From: VRUE01 sp040901495
Lineage (GTDB): Bacteria > Actinomycetota > Thermoleophilia > Solirubrobacterales > 70-9
Direction: 5' to 3'
Assembly: GCA_040901495.1 (NCBI GenBank)
Contig: JBBDYO010000068.1
Coordinates: 1 to 15,748, forward strand
Length of the DNA: 15,748 nt
The notes under the pieces were generated by a model. It worked only from the letters and a program-made list of their open reading frames with translations. It searched no databases and was not told the origin of the DNA. This document shows, piece after piece, positions 6,284 through 12,072 of this stretch. The position numbers and the translations under genes were made by a program. Position 1 is the first letter of the stretch, and the number at the start of each line of letters is the position of its first letter.

Positions 6284-7078
6284 ATGACCCTCCCGGCCAA
6301 GGCGGAGAACGTCACCCTCGTTCGCCACGCTCTGGCCGGCCTCGCCGAGGAGATCGGGATGGACGCTCCGGGTCTCGCCGACCTGAAGACGGTTGTGACC
6401 GAGGCGTGCATGAACGTCGCCGTCCATGCCTATCAGGGGCAGCCGGGCCCGCTGAGCGTCGATGCCAGGCCCGATGAGGACGGCCTCACCGTAGTCGTCC
6501 GCGACCAAGGAAGCGGGATCAAGCCGCTTGCCGAGACGGACCGGCCCAGCCTTCGCCTCGGCCTCTCTCTGATCGCGGCGCTTTCGAGCAGCTTCGCGAT
6601 CTCGGGTGGGCTCGACCAGGGCACGGAAGTGACGATGCGGATACCGCTGCGCGGCAGTGGGGCGGATGGCAATGGCGACACGGTGACGATGGAGCCGAGC
6701 ACATCGGAGGCAACCGAGCTGGTGATGGACAGGCCCGAGCTGCTCGGGCCTGTGCTGGCACGCGTCGTCGGTGCGCTCGCTGCTCGCCGCGACCTCTCGG
6801 TCGATCGCGTCTCAGACGCCATCCTCGTCACCGATGCGATTGCCGCTGCGGCCCCCTCGCGCTTCTCCGACGGGCGGGTGCGTCTTGGCCTCGACGATCG
6901 CCAAGGTGGGATCGAGCTGCGCATGGGGCCAATGGAACCGGGCGCCGCGACGCAGATCCGCCAGGAGCTGGAGGTCCCGGACGTCGGCGGTTCGCTGGAG
7001 GCGCTCGCCGATGAGCTGACGATCGATCAGTCCGAGGACGGCGAGTACGTGATCATTCGCTTTGCCGCTGCTCCCTGA
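6284..7078 (+). CDS. Anti-sigma factor, RsbW/SpoIIAB-like HATPase with a degenerate second HATPase-like domain
   Basis: The 264-aa protein is about twice the usual RsbW length. Residues 5-122 are a HATPase_c_2 serine kinase domain with the N-box E40-x3-N44 (TEACMNVAVHAY), the G1 motif D74-x-G76-x-G78 (RDQGSG), GLSLI near 93 and the GTEVTM strand. Such proteins hold the sigma factor and phosphorylate the STAS antagonist. Residues about 155-260 follow the same secondary-structure order (LARVVGALAARRDLSVDRVSDAILVTDAI, then paired strands, then GGSLEALADELTI...EYVIIRF). There the N-box asparagine is alanine (A188) and the G1 aspartate is lost, so the second domain probably cannot bind ATP. ATG 6284 was chosen for GAAAGGG (6271-6277) six bases upstream; GTG 6200 would add 28 residues. 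Its 3' end overlaps the convergent sigma gene by 26 bases. Confidence 0.88.
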   Translation: MTLPAKAENVTLVRHALAGLAEEIGMDAPGLADLKTVVTEACMNVAVHAYQGQPGPLSVDARPDEDGLTVVVRDQGSGIKPLAETDRPSLRLGLSLIAALSSSFAISGGLDQGTEVTMRIPLRGSGADGNGDTVTMEPSTSEATELVMDRPELLGPVLARVVGALAARRDLSVDRVSDAILVTDAIAAAAPSRFSDGRVRLGLDDRQGGIELRMGPMEPGAATQIRQELEVPDVGGSLEALADELTIDQSEDGEYVIIRFAAAP

Positions 7079-7862
7079 TCTGCTCCCGAAGCCGCTCCAG
7101 GGCGCGGCGCAGAATGCGCGAGACATGCATTTGGGAATGGCCGATCTGCTCCGCGATCTGTGACTGCGTCATGTCCTCCACGAATCGCAGCCGCAGCACC
7201 AGCCGCTCCCGCTCATCGAGATGGGGCAACGCGGCATCCACCGCGACCCGCCCCTCGACCAGCTCATAGCCCTTGTCCTCGCTGCCGATCCAGTCAGCGG
7301 GCATTTCGTCGTCGGGGTCCTCGCCGCCGGTTTTGTAGTCGAGCGAGAGGGGCCTTCGGTTGTGGTTGGCCTCCATCACTTCGAGAACGTCGGTCTGCTC
7401 CAGCTTGAGGCGGTCGGCGATCTCCCTGACAGATGGCGAGCGCTGCAGCTCTTTGGTCAGCTCGCTGGTTGCCTTGTCGACCAGGGCCATTCGGTCGTGC
7501 AGGCCCCGTGGCACCCGGACGGTCCAGACTCGGTCGCGAAAGTGCCGTTTCAGCTCTCCGAGGATGGTGGGAGAGGCAAAGGCGGTGAAGGGGATCCCAC
7601 GCTCCGGATCGAAGCGGTCGATGGCGTTAACGAGGCCGAGGCTCGCCACCTGCAGGAGGTCCTCGAAGGACTCGCTGACCCCCCGGTAGCGCTGGGTCAG
7701 GCTCTTCGCGAACGGCAGGTAGCGCCGCACCAGCTCTTCGCGGATCGCCGGATCGTGGTCCTGGGCAAAGCGCTGCCACAGCTCCTCGACTCCCGCAAGC
7801 TGCTCGCTCGCCCCCAGGGTCGGAGCCGGACGCTCCTCTTCTCTGTTCGGATCCGCTGCCAT
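7053..7862 (-). CDS. RNA polymerase sigma factor, SigB/SigF/SigG subfamily
   Basis: The 269-aa group 3 sigma factor contains region 2 (about 40-115, with FEDLLQVASLGLVNAIDRFDPERG and FTAFASPTILGELKRHFRD, then WTVRVPRG), region 3 (about 120-200) and region 4 with its helix-turn-helix (TQSQIAEQIGHSQMHVSRILRRALERLR, 232-259). These are hallmarks of the SigB/SigF/SigG stress and sporulation group controlled by partner switching. The anti-sigma, antagonist and phosphatase genes next to it fit that mode. ATG 7862 is the start, but no Shine-Dalgarno sequence precedes it, which is unusual. A consensus-like promoter of its own class lies about 100 bases upstream, indicating autoregulation. The last 26 bases overlap the 3' end of the convergent anti-sigma gene. 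Sporulation is not implied. Confidence 0.93.
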   Translation of the reverse strand: MAADPNREEERPAPTLGASEQLAGVEELWQRFAQDHDPAIREELVRRYLPFAKSLTQRYRGVSESFEDLLQVASLGLVNAIDRFDPERGIPFTAFASPTILGELKRHFRDRVWTVRVPRGLHDRMALVDKATSELTKELQRSPSVREIADRLKLEQTDVLEVMEANHNRRPLSLDYKTGGEDPDDEMPADWIGSEDKGYELVEGRVAVDAALPHLDERERLVLRLRFVEDMTQSQIAEQIGHSQMHVSRILRRALERLREQIREQRQSE

Positions 7863-7959
7863 GTTGTAACGCCGGGGACTGCGCCCCGATCCGACGCCAC
7901 CCTTGAGCCTCCAATGGACCGTGCAGCGCTTCGCAACCCAAACTACCGGAACGACCTGC

Positions 7960-7985
7960 TACCCCCTCTCGGCTGCATCGAAACC
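7960..7985 (-). promoter_or_regulatory. SigB/SigF-type promoter upstream of the sigma factor gene (autoregulation)
   Basis: On the minus strand GGTTT (7985-7981), 16-base spacer, GGGTA (7964-7960). Both boxes match the SigF consensus exactly. The expected start near 7953 gives a leader of about 90 bases before ATG 7862. It is divergent from the sod promoter; their -35 boxes are about 34 bases apart. Confidence 0.65.
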
Positions 7986-8018
7986 GCGCTCACAAAGGGC
8001 GATCCTCGATCAAAGACG

Positions 8019-8045
8019 GGATTGGGCCAAGGGGGTCAGCGGGTA
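8019..8045 (+). promoter_or_regulatory. SigB/SigF-type promoter upstream of superoxide dismutase
   Basis: GGATT (8019-8023), 17-base spacer, GGGTA (8041-8045). The GGATT variant is the same as at the ferritin-like gene. The expected start near 8052 leaves about 55 bases before ATG 8108, which has a strong ribosome binding site. Confidence 0.55.
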
Positions 8046-8107
8046 GCGAAAGCGGTGCGCAGGTTAGGCTTCCGCAGGACTTCCAAAACGATCAGAAGGA
8101 GACCCAG

Positions 8108-8707
8108 ATGGCTTTTTCGGTTCCCGATTTGCCCTACGCGTACGACGCGCTCGAGCCGCACATCGACGAGGCGACGATGCGGGTCCATCACGACAAGCAC
8201 CACCAGGCCTACGTCGACAAAGCCAACGCCGCGCTGGAGGGGACCGAGTGGGCGGATCGTGACATCGAGGACATCCTCCGCGACCTTTCCAGCTTGCCGG
8301 ACGACAAGCAGGGCCCGGTTCGCAACAACGGCGGCGGTCACTACAACCACAGCCTTTTCTGGCAGATGCTCAGCCCGGACGGTGGCGGCACGCCAAGCGG
8401 TGACCTGGGCGCGGCGATCGATGAGGCCTTTGGCTCCTTCGACTCCTTCAAGGACGAGTTCAAAAACGCCGGGATCGCCCGCTTTGGCTCCGGGTGGGCC
8501 TGGCTGGTCAAGGGCGACTCGGGGCTGGCGGTCGTTTCCACGGCAAACCAGGACTCCCCGATCTCCGATGGCGCCGTGCCTCTGCTCGGCTGCGACGTCT
8601 GGGAGCACGCCTACTACCTCAAGTACCAGAACAAGCGCCCCGACTACATCGACGCCTTCTGGAACGTCGTCAACTGGGACTACGTCGCGGAGAAGTTCGC
8701 GGAGTAG
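8108..8707 (+). CDS. sodA: Superoxide dismutase, Fe/Mn family (Mn-type motifs)
   Basis: The 199-aa enzyme converts superoxide to oxygen and hydrogen peroxide in the cytoplasm. The four metal ligands are in place: H27 (RVHHDKHHQAYV), H81 (GGGHYNHSLFW), D163 and H167 (GCDVWEHAYYLKYQNKR). The GGGHYNH context, with glycine at the position next to the second-shell site, and DVWEHAYYLKYQN favour a manganese or cambialistic enzyme. Metal use needs assay. The length is normal and there is no export signal. AAGGAGA (8096-8102) precedes ATG 8108. A SigB/SigF-type promoter lies upstream, and a DtxR-box-like half site follows it (8061-8070). The stop codon abuts that of the convergent GMC gene: TAGCTA at 8705-8710 supplies TAG to both strands. 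Confidence 0.96.
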   Translation: MAFSVPDLPYAYDALEPHIDEATMRVHHDKHHQAYVDKANAALEGTEWADRDIEDILRDLSSLPDDKQGPVRNNGGGHYNHSLFWQMLSPDGGGTPSGDLGAAIDEAFGSFDSFKDEFKNAGIARFGSGWAWLVKGDSGLAVVSTANQDSPISDGAVPLLGCDVWEHAYYLKYQNKRPDYIDAFWNVVNWDYVAEKFAE

Positions 8708-10345
8708 CTAGACGGTCGCTGCCGGCCGCGCGGCCTCGGGCAGGTCGCGCGGCTCGGCGCCCTCTTTAGGCGGCACGGCGCTCATCGCGTGCTCGGCCAG
8801 GGCGGTGATCGTCAGGCTCGGGTTGACGCCGACGTTGGCCGGGATCGCCGCCCCGTCGCAGACCATCAAGTTCTCGTAGCCGAAGACGCGCTGGCGGGAG
8901 TCGACGACGCCGTCCTCGGGGCTGTGGCCGATCACGGCGCCGCCGAGGATGTGGGCGGTGGTCGGGATGTTGAACGCAGCCTCGCCCACCGAGCTCTGGG
9001 CGATGCCGCCGGTCCGCTTCGCCAGCCATTCGGCGGCTTCGTTGGCGACCGGGATGAAGGTCGGGTTGGGGCGCTCCGGGTCCTGTTCGGTCTGCAGGCG
9101 CACCTCGCCGTTGCGCTTCAGCTTCGGCCGCAGGGCGATCGCGTTGTCGAGCGTCTGCATGACGAGGAGGATGATCGTGCGGCTTGAGGTTCCGCGAGGC
9201 CACAACACCTTGGCGAACCTGACCGGGTGACGGATGATCTGCCCGAGCAGCTTCAGCGGCCGGGTCACCCGGGTGCCGTCGCCGACCAGCAGCGTGTTGA
9301 GCAGGCTCATCGAGTCGCCGGCTTTGCCGTAGGTGACGGTCTCGATATGGGTGTGCGGATCGGGGTAGATGCTCGAGGTGATCGCGACCCGCTTGGTCAG
9401 GTCCTCGGGGTAGTCCTCGGGCACCCGCACCGCGAGGATGCTCTCGCTGTTGGTGCGGACCAGCTCCCCCAGGCGGGAGGAGATGCGCGGCAGCGAGCCC
9501 CCCAGGCGGCAGCGCTGCAGCAGTTTGTTTGTGCCGAGCGGGCCGGCGGCGACGATGACGCCGCGAGCGGTGATCGTGCCGCGGCCGCGGCCGCGCAGCA
9601 GGCCGGAGCGCTCGCTGGTCACGGTGTAGCCGTCGCTGCCGTCGGCCGCGCCAAGCGGGCGGATGTCGGTGACGGTGCGCTCGGCCTGCACCTCGACCCC
9701 GCGGTGCTCGGCCAGCCAGAGGTAGTTCTTGACCAGCGTGTTCTTGGAGCCGTGCGGGCAGCCGACCATGCAACGGCCACACTGCTGGCATCCGGTCCGC
9801 TCCGGTCCCTCGCCTTCGAAATAGGGGTCCGACACGGTTTGCCCGGGGTTGTCGAGGTAGACCCCGATCGGGGTCTTCTGGTAGGTGTCGGCGACTCCGA
9901 GCTCCTCGCCGAGCTCGAGCAGCAGCTGGTCGGCGGGGTCGTCGTTGTCGTGGACGACGACGCCGAGCATCCGCTGCGCGGTCTCATAGTGGGGGGCGAG
10001 CCGGGCCTCCCAGTCCTCGAGGTCGGCCCACTGCGGGTCCTTGAAGAAGGGGGAGGGGGGCACGTAGAGGGTGTTGGCGTAGCCGAGGCTGCCCCCACCG
10101 ACTCCGCTGCCGCTGACCACGACGATGTCCCTGAAGAGGCTGAGCCGGAAGATGCCCTTCATTCCCAGTCGTGGAGCCCAGAAGTAGCGCCGCGTGTCCC
10201 ATGTCGAGCTGGGGAAGTCCTTATCGCCGAAGCGCTTGCCGCACTCCATCACCGCGACGCTGTAGCCCTTTTCCGCAAGCCTCAGCGCGGAAACCGAACC
10301 TCCAAACCCAGAGCCGACGACGATCCAGTCGTAATCGTGCGTCAT
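8708..10345 (-). CDS. GMC-family FAD oxidoreductase, ChoD-like, with a ferredoxin-type cysteine cluster
   Basis: The 545-aa flavoprotein starts with the FAD-binding motif VVGSGFGGS (10-17) and E34. It has VVSGSGVGGGSLGYANTLYVPP (76-97) and the GMC C-terminal block with H465 (TAHILGGAVIG) and N508 (NVGVNPSLTI), the usual catalytic His/Asn pair. It resembles, end to end as I remember it, the mycobacterial protein annotated as cholesterol oxidase ChoD, whose true substrate is uncertain. Cysteines 186, 189, 192 and 196 form C-x2-C-x2-C-x3-C-P, as in 4Fe-4S ferredoxins, so electrons may leave through an iron-sulfur centre rather than directly to oxygen. No export signal is seen. It follows the rubredoxin gene by 15 bases, giving a plausible electron acceptor. 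ATG 10345 has only a weak ribosome binding site. The substrate cannot be named from sequence. Confidence 0.88.
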   Translation of the reverse strand: MTHDYDWIVVGSGFGGSVSALRLAEKGYSVAVMECGKRFGDKDFPSSTWDTRRYFWAPRLGMKGIFRLSLFRDIVVVSGSGVGGGSLGYANTLYVPPSPFFKDPQWADLEDWEARLAPHYETAQRMLGVVVHDNDDPADQLLLELGEELGVADTYQKTPIGVYLDNPGQTVSDPYFEGEGPERTGCQQCGRCMVGCPHGSKNTLVKNYLWLAEHRGVEVQAERTVTDIRPLGAADGSDGYTVTSERSGLLRGRGRGTITARGVIVAAGPLGTNKLLQRCRLGGSLPRISSRLGELVRTNSESILAVRVPEDYPEDLTKRVAITSSIYPDPHTHIETVTYGKAGDSMSLLNTLLVGDGTRVTRPLKLLGQIIRHPVRFAKVLWPRGTSSRTIILLVMQTLDNAIALRPKLKRNGEVRLQTEQDPERPNPTFIPVANEAAEWLAKRTGGIAQSSVGEAAFNIPTTAHILGGAVIGHSPEDGVVDSRQRVFGYENLMVCDGAAIPANVGVNPSLTITALAEHAMSAVPPKEGAEPRDLPEAARPAATV

Positions 10346-10360
10346 ATCGGAGCGGACGGT

Positions 10361-10552
10361 CTAGGCCTCTCCGGGCTCGAGCGGGCGGAAGTCGGAGGTC
10401 CGCGCTCCACAGACGGGGCAAAACCAGTCTTTGGGGATCTCCTCGAAGGGAGTTCCGGGCGGGATGCCGCCGTCGGGATCACCGATATCGGGGTCGTAGA
10501 TGAACCCGCAGCTCTCGCAGATCCAAAGCGTCGCTTCCTTGGTCGCGCTCAT
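10361..10552 (-). CDS. Rubredoxin
   Basis: The 63-aa one-iron electron carrier has the two knuckles C12-x2-C15-G (WICESCGFIYDP) and C45-P-x-C48-G (FCPVCGA), with the conserved GIPPGTPFEEIPKDW between. Length and spacing are normal. It comes first in a two-gene unit with the GMC oxidoreductase and could carry electrons to or from it; a role in alkane hydroxylation or oxygen detoxification is an alternative. No ribosome binding site precedes ATG 10552. The whole upstream gap to lemA is taken up by a palindromic element. Confidence 0.95.
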   Translation of the reverse strand: MSATKEATLWICESCGFIYDPDIGDPDGGIPPGTPFEEIPKDWFCPVCGARTSDFRPLEPGEA

Positions 10553-10563
10553 GCTTGAAGCTT

Positions 10564-10723
10564 AGTAGCTATCCGAAAACTCCCGCGCACGCCTGGCGGC
10601 GGCGGACACACTTCGCGGGGCGGCGTCCTCGGTCGGCCAAATGGCGCTGCCATTAGGCCTCCCTGCGTCCTGGTCCCGCTCGGTGCGCACGCCAGTCGCA
10701 CACGCGAGTTTCGAATAGCTACT
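10564..10723. repeat. 160-bp imperfect palindromic element with nested hairpins
   Basis: The outer arms are AGTAGCTATCCGAAAACTC (10564-10582) and, on the other strand, AGTAGCTATTCGAAACTC (10723-10706): one mismatch and one extra base. A second inverted pair is nested at the centre: GGCCAAATGGC (10635-10645), three-base loop, GCCATTAGGCC (10649-10659), with one A-A mismatch. Between them the two halves still align partly (CTGGCG and GCGGG on both sides). The centres of outer and inner repeats are within four bases of each other, so the whole region can fold as one long hairpin. It fills the 179-base gap between rubredoxin and lemA and has no open frame. It may be a MITE-like or REP-like element, or a structured RNA. 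No target-site duplication is seen. Confidence 0.65.
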
Positions 10724-10731
10724 CAGGGAAC

Positions 10732-11298
10732 CTAGTTGTCGCTGAAGCTGACCGAGACCGGGTCGCGCTCAGAGGCGTCCTCGATCTCAAAGAACTCGCG
10801 AGCTGTGAAGTTGCCCTGGTTGGCGATGATCGAGGCCGGGAACTGCTGGATGTCCGTGTTGTAGGACATCACGTTGGAGTTGTAGATCCGTCGTGAGGCC
10901 TGGATCTCATCCTCGAGCTCGGAAAGGCTGCGGCTCAGCTGCTGGAAGTTCTCGGTGGCGCGGAGCTCTGGGTAGTTCTCAGCGACGGCCCGCAGATCGG
11001 TGAGGGCTCCGGTCAGCTGCTGCTCGGCTTTCGCGGTGTCGCCGACGCTATGCGCGGCCATCGCCTCGGCCCGTGCTTTCGTCGTTTTCTCGAAGACCTG
11101 GCTCTCGTGCGCCGCGTAGCCCTTGACGGTCTCGACCAGGTTGGGGACCAGGTCGTGGCGGCGCTTGAGCTGCACGTCGATGCCGCTCCAGGACTCATCG
11201 ATCCGGTTACGCGCGGCGATGAAGGAGTTGCGCTTCGAGATCCAGTAGATGACCCCGATTACGAGGATCACGCCGACGGCGATGAGGGCATAAAGCAT
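10732..11298 (-). CDS. LemA family protein
   Basis: The 188-aa protein has an N-terminal membrane helix (residues 1-20, LYALIAVGVILVIGVIYWI) and a long helical domain. The family signature is present: RNRIDESWSGIDVQLKRRHDLVPNLVETVKGYAAHE (about 31-66), then RAVAENYPELRATENFQQLSRSLSELEDEIQASRRIYN, then YNTDIQQFPASIIANQGNFTAREFFE. The biochemical role of LemA proteins is unknown. They are often next to membrane-bound TPM-domain or DUF3137-type proteins. Here the divergent neighbour at 11328 may be that partner. The 29-base gap between the two start codons must hold both promoters or they lie inside the genes. Confidence 0.95.
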   Translation of the reverse strand: MLYALIAVGVILVIGVIYWISKRNSFIAARNRIDESWSGIDVQLKRRHDLVPNLVETVKGYAAHESQVFEKTTKARAEAMAAHSVGDTAKAEQQLTGALTDLRAVAENYPELRATENFQQLSRSLSELEDEIQASRRIYNSNVMSYNTDIQQFPASIIANQGNFTAREFFEIEDASERDPVSVSFSDN

Positions 11299-11327
11299 GC
11301 GCGCATCCTACTGTCCCCGATGGCCGC

Positions 11328-12017
11328 ATGCATAAGATCGCTGCCATGGGGGCAAAGCAGGAAGCGGCTGAGTGGGTCGAGGCCGTCCAGGCCTATGGCA
11401 GCCGAGGCGGCCTGAAATACGAGCCGGTCGGCGGGATCAACCCCAAAGACGGGCCGGTGGCGCTCTGCGTCGGCGGCACCAACCGGCTCACCGGGCAGCT
11501 CACCGAGGGCTTCTGGGGCTCCTCCTGCGACGCCGACGAGAAGGAGGTGGGGGGGCTGTTCAACAAGGCGGTGCTCCCCAGCGCGATCCTCGCCAAGTCC
11601 CACATGCCGGACCTGGCCAGCGTCGTCCCCGCCTTCAACGTCGAGTCGATCGAGGGCCACGAGGCCGTCACGCAGCGCTTCGCCCGCAAGGTCGAGTTCG
11701 AGTCGATCGACTTCAACAAGAGCTTCCTCGCCACGGTTCCGAGCGAGTACGACCCCGTCGCCCTGCGCGAGCTGTTCAGCCCCGGCTTCCTCTCATGGAC
11801 GACGACGATGACCGGTGAGATCGACTTTGGCATCAACGATCGCCAGCTCTGGTTCCTATGGCGCCTGCGCGAGCGCTCCGCGGCCGAGCTGAAGGAGGCC
11901 CTGCGCAACGCCGGCCAGCTCTTCAAACGGCTCCAGGCCGAGATGGACGAGAGCGGGATTAACACCTACCCGCCCGGCCCCTGGCACGCCGGGCTCGAGC
12001 CCTTCCCGCAGAGCTGA
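11328..12017 (+). CDS. Protein of unknown function, divergent from lemA (possibly DUF3137-like)
   Basis: The 229-aa protein is soluble, with no signal peptide or membrane helix. ATG 11328 is the first start; ATG 11346 (MGAKQEAAEWVEA) is an equally good alternative, as neither has a ribosome binding site. I do not recognise the family with certainty. The middle part (KVEFESIDFNKSFLATVPSEYDPVALRELFSPGFLSW, then GEIDFGINDRQLWFLW) recalls the DUF3137 pattern, in which a strand with FN-x-x-F is followed by a Dp-x-x-ar-x-l-x-P segment and two short strands. DUF3137 genes often sit near lemA, which supports this, but the resemblance is weak. A helix with many charges (SAAELKEALRNAGQLFKRLQAEMDE) ends the protein. 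A strong hairpin follows the stop. Confidence 0.72.
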   Translation: MHKIAAMGAKQEAAEWVEAVQAYGSRGGLKYEPVGGINPKDGPVALCVGGTNRLTGQLTEGFWGSSCDADEKEVGGLFNKAVLPSAILAKSHMPDLASVVPAFNVESIEGHEAVTQRFARKVEFESIDFNKSFLATVPSEYDPVALRELFSPGFLSWTTTMTGEIDFGINDRQLWFLWRLRERSAAELKEALRNAGQLFKRLQAEMDESGINTYPPGPWHAGLEPFPQS

Positions 12018-12021
12018 CCCC

Positions 12022-12070
12022 GCCGATGGGCCGATAAGTCCAGCTGTCCTGGACATTTCGGCCCGTCGGC
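12022..12070. terminator. Strong bidirectional hairpin between convergent genes
   Basis: GCCGATGGGCCGA (12022-12034) pairs with TCGGCCCGTCGGC (12058-12070) over 13 positions with one G-T wobble. After a three-base internal loop, GTCCAG (12038-12043) pairs with CTGGAC (12049-12054) around a five-base loop. The hairpin fills the space between the stop of the unknown gene (12015-12017) and the stop of the Nudix gene (12073-12075). No T-run follows on either strand, so it may stop transcription as a U-tract-independent terminator or protect 3' ends. Confidence 0.75.
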
Positions 12071-12072
12071 AA

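Noticed and set aside
7221..8711. Long plus-strand frame (496 codons) across the sigma gene and sod
   Set aside because: It is antisense to the sigma factor in its first half and out of frame with sod in its second half, where it is a Thr/Arg/Ser-rich low-complexity shadow.
9227..10558. Long plus-strand frame (443 codons) opposite the GMC oxidoreductase and rubredoxin
   Set aside because: It is an antisense shadow of two well-supported genes with no domain of its own.
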